A stretch of DNA of 64,000 bases from VYFG01 sp965213885 (GTDB taxonomy: Bacteria; Pseudomonadota; Gammaproteobacteria; Arenicellales; Poriferihabitantaceae), in NCBI GenBank assembly GCA_965213885.1, contig OZ243919.1, forward strand, positions 1,488,001 through 1,552,000, given 5' to 3'. A model generated the notes under the pieces. It had not been told where the DNA came from and made no database searches. It saw only the letters and a program-made list of their open reading frames with translations. Position 1 is the first letter of the stretch. Each line of letters begins with the position of its first letter. Positions 63,950 to 64,000 of this stretch are shown here, in pieces. Position numbers and translations under genes: made by a program.

Positions 63950-64000
63950 TCAGGATCCGAGACCATCCGCGAACCGGGCGATTCGGCGACAGGCTTCGGT
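63950..64000 (-). CDS. Possible C-terminal end of a gene continuing beyond the window
   Basis: On the minus strand the last 16 codons, ending ARFADGLGS and a TGA, could be the tail of a gene starting beyond the window edge. The segment is too short to assign a family. The roughly 200 bases between it and the CitE-like gene show nothing recognisable. Confidence 0.25.
   Translation of the reverse strand, partial: TEACRRIARFADGLGS

Noticed and set aside
1..64000. CRISPR array
   Set aside because: No series of short regularly spaced repeats was seen; the repeats present are IS ends, hsdS duplication and a short hexamer run.

Overview
The window is about 60% GC and is bacterial chromosome. Several conserved gene orders point to a gammaproteobacterium: hflK-hflC-DUF2065-purA, glnA-ntrB-ntrC, yggS-proC-yggT, and recA-recX-alaS-lysC-csrA-tRNA-Ser. 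The species cannot be named from the sequence alone.

Core region, 1-36.8 kb. Working along the window it holds a LysM lipoprotein; an hflK-hflC-DUF2065-purA-gabD-like run; the nitrogen-control block glnA-ntrB-ntrC with a clear sigma-54 promoter and NtrC site upstream of glnA; a DUF938 methyltransferase and a giant AsmA-like protein; ttcA; a class V aminotransferase; argC; a DUF2868/DUF3482 membrane protein-GTPase pair; yggS-proC-yggT; an AmpG-like permease; pyrE; and a P-II protein. A decayed DUF91-type nuclease and an intact IS30-family element follow. Then come tRNA-Arg and tRNA-Ser, csrA (with an unusual acidic tail), lysC, alaS, recX, recA (with an atypical operator-like dyad), sixA and a methyltransferase.

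Accessory region, 36.8-56.5 kb. This is a pile-up of mobile DNA: a broken serine recombinase, an IS1634-type element with 7-bp flanking repeats, and a second IS30 copy with its own 3-bp target duplication. After these come a TbpB-like surface lipoprotein with AT-richer codons, fused remnants of a tyrosine integrase and a DUF2285 protein, a full-length serine recombinase that has lost a catalytic arginine, and a complete IS21-family element. Beyond the IS21 lie two unknown small genes (a two-helix membrane protein and a glycine-rich protein). A type I restriction-modification operon follows, in the order phd-hsdR-hsdM-mntA-hepT-hsdS, with toxin-antitoxin genes nested inside it. Its hsdS carries two copies of one target recognition domain with no difference seen (671-bp in-frame direct repeats), which predicts a symmetric recognition site or a recombination-switchable specificity gene. 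An orphan AAA ATPase closes the region.

Catabolic region, 56.5-64 kb. A sarcosine/dimethylglycine dehydrogenase-like flavoprotein and a non-pyrrolysine MttB-family methyltransferase sit next to a GlxA/GbdR-type AraC regulator. A 3-hydroxyisobutyrate-dehydrogenase-like enzyme and a CitE-like lyase follow. Together they look like a regulated route for a quaternary or methylated amine, possibly a betaine.
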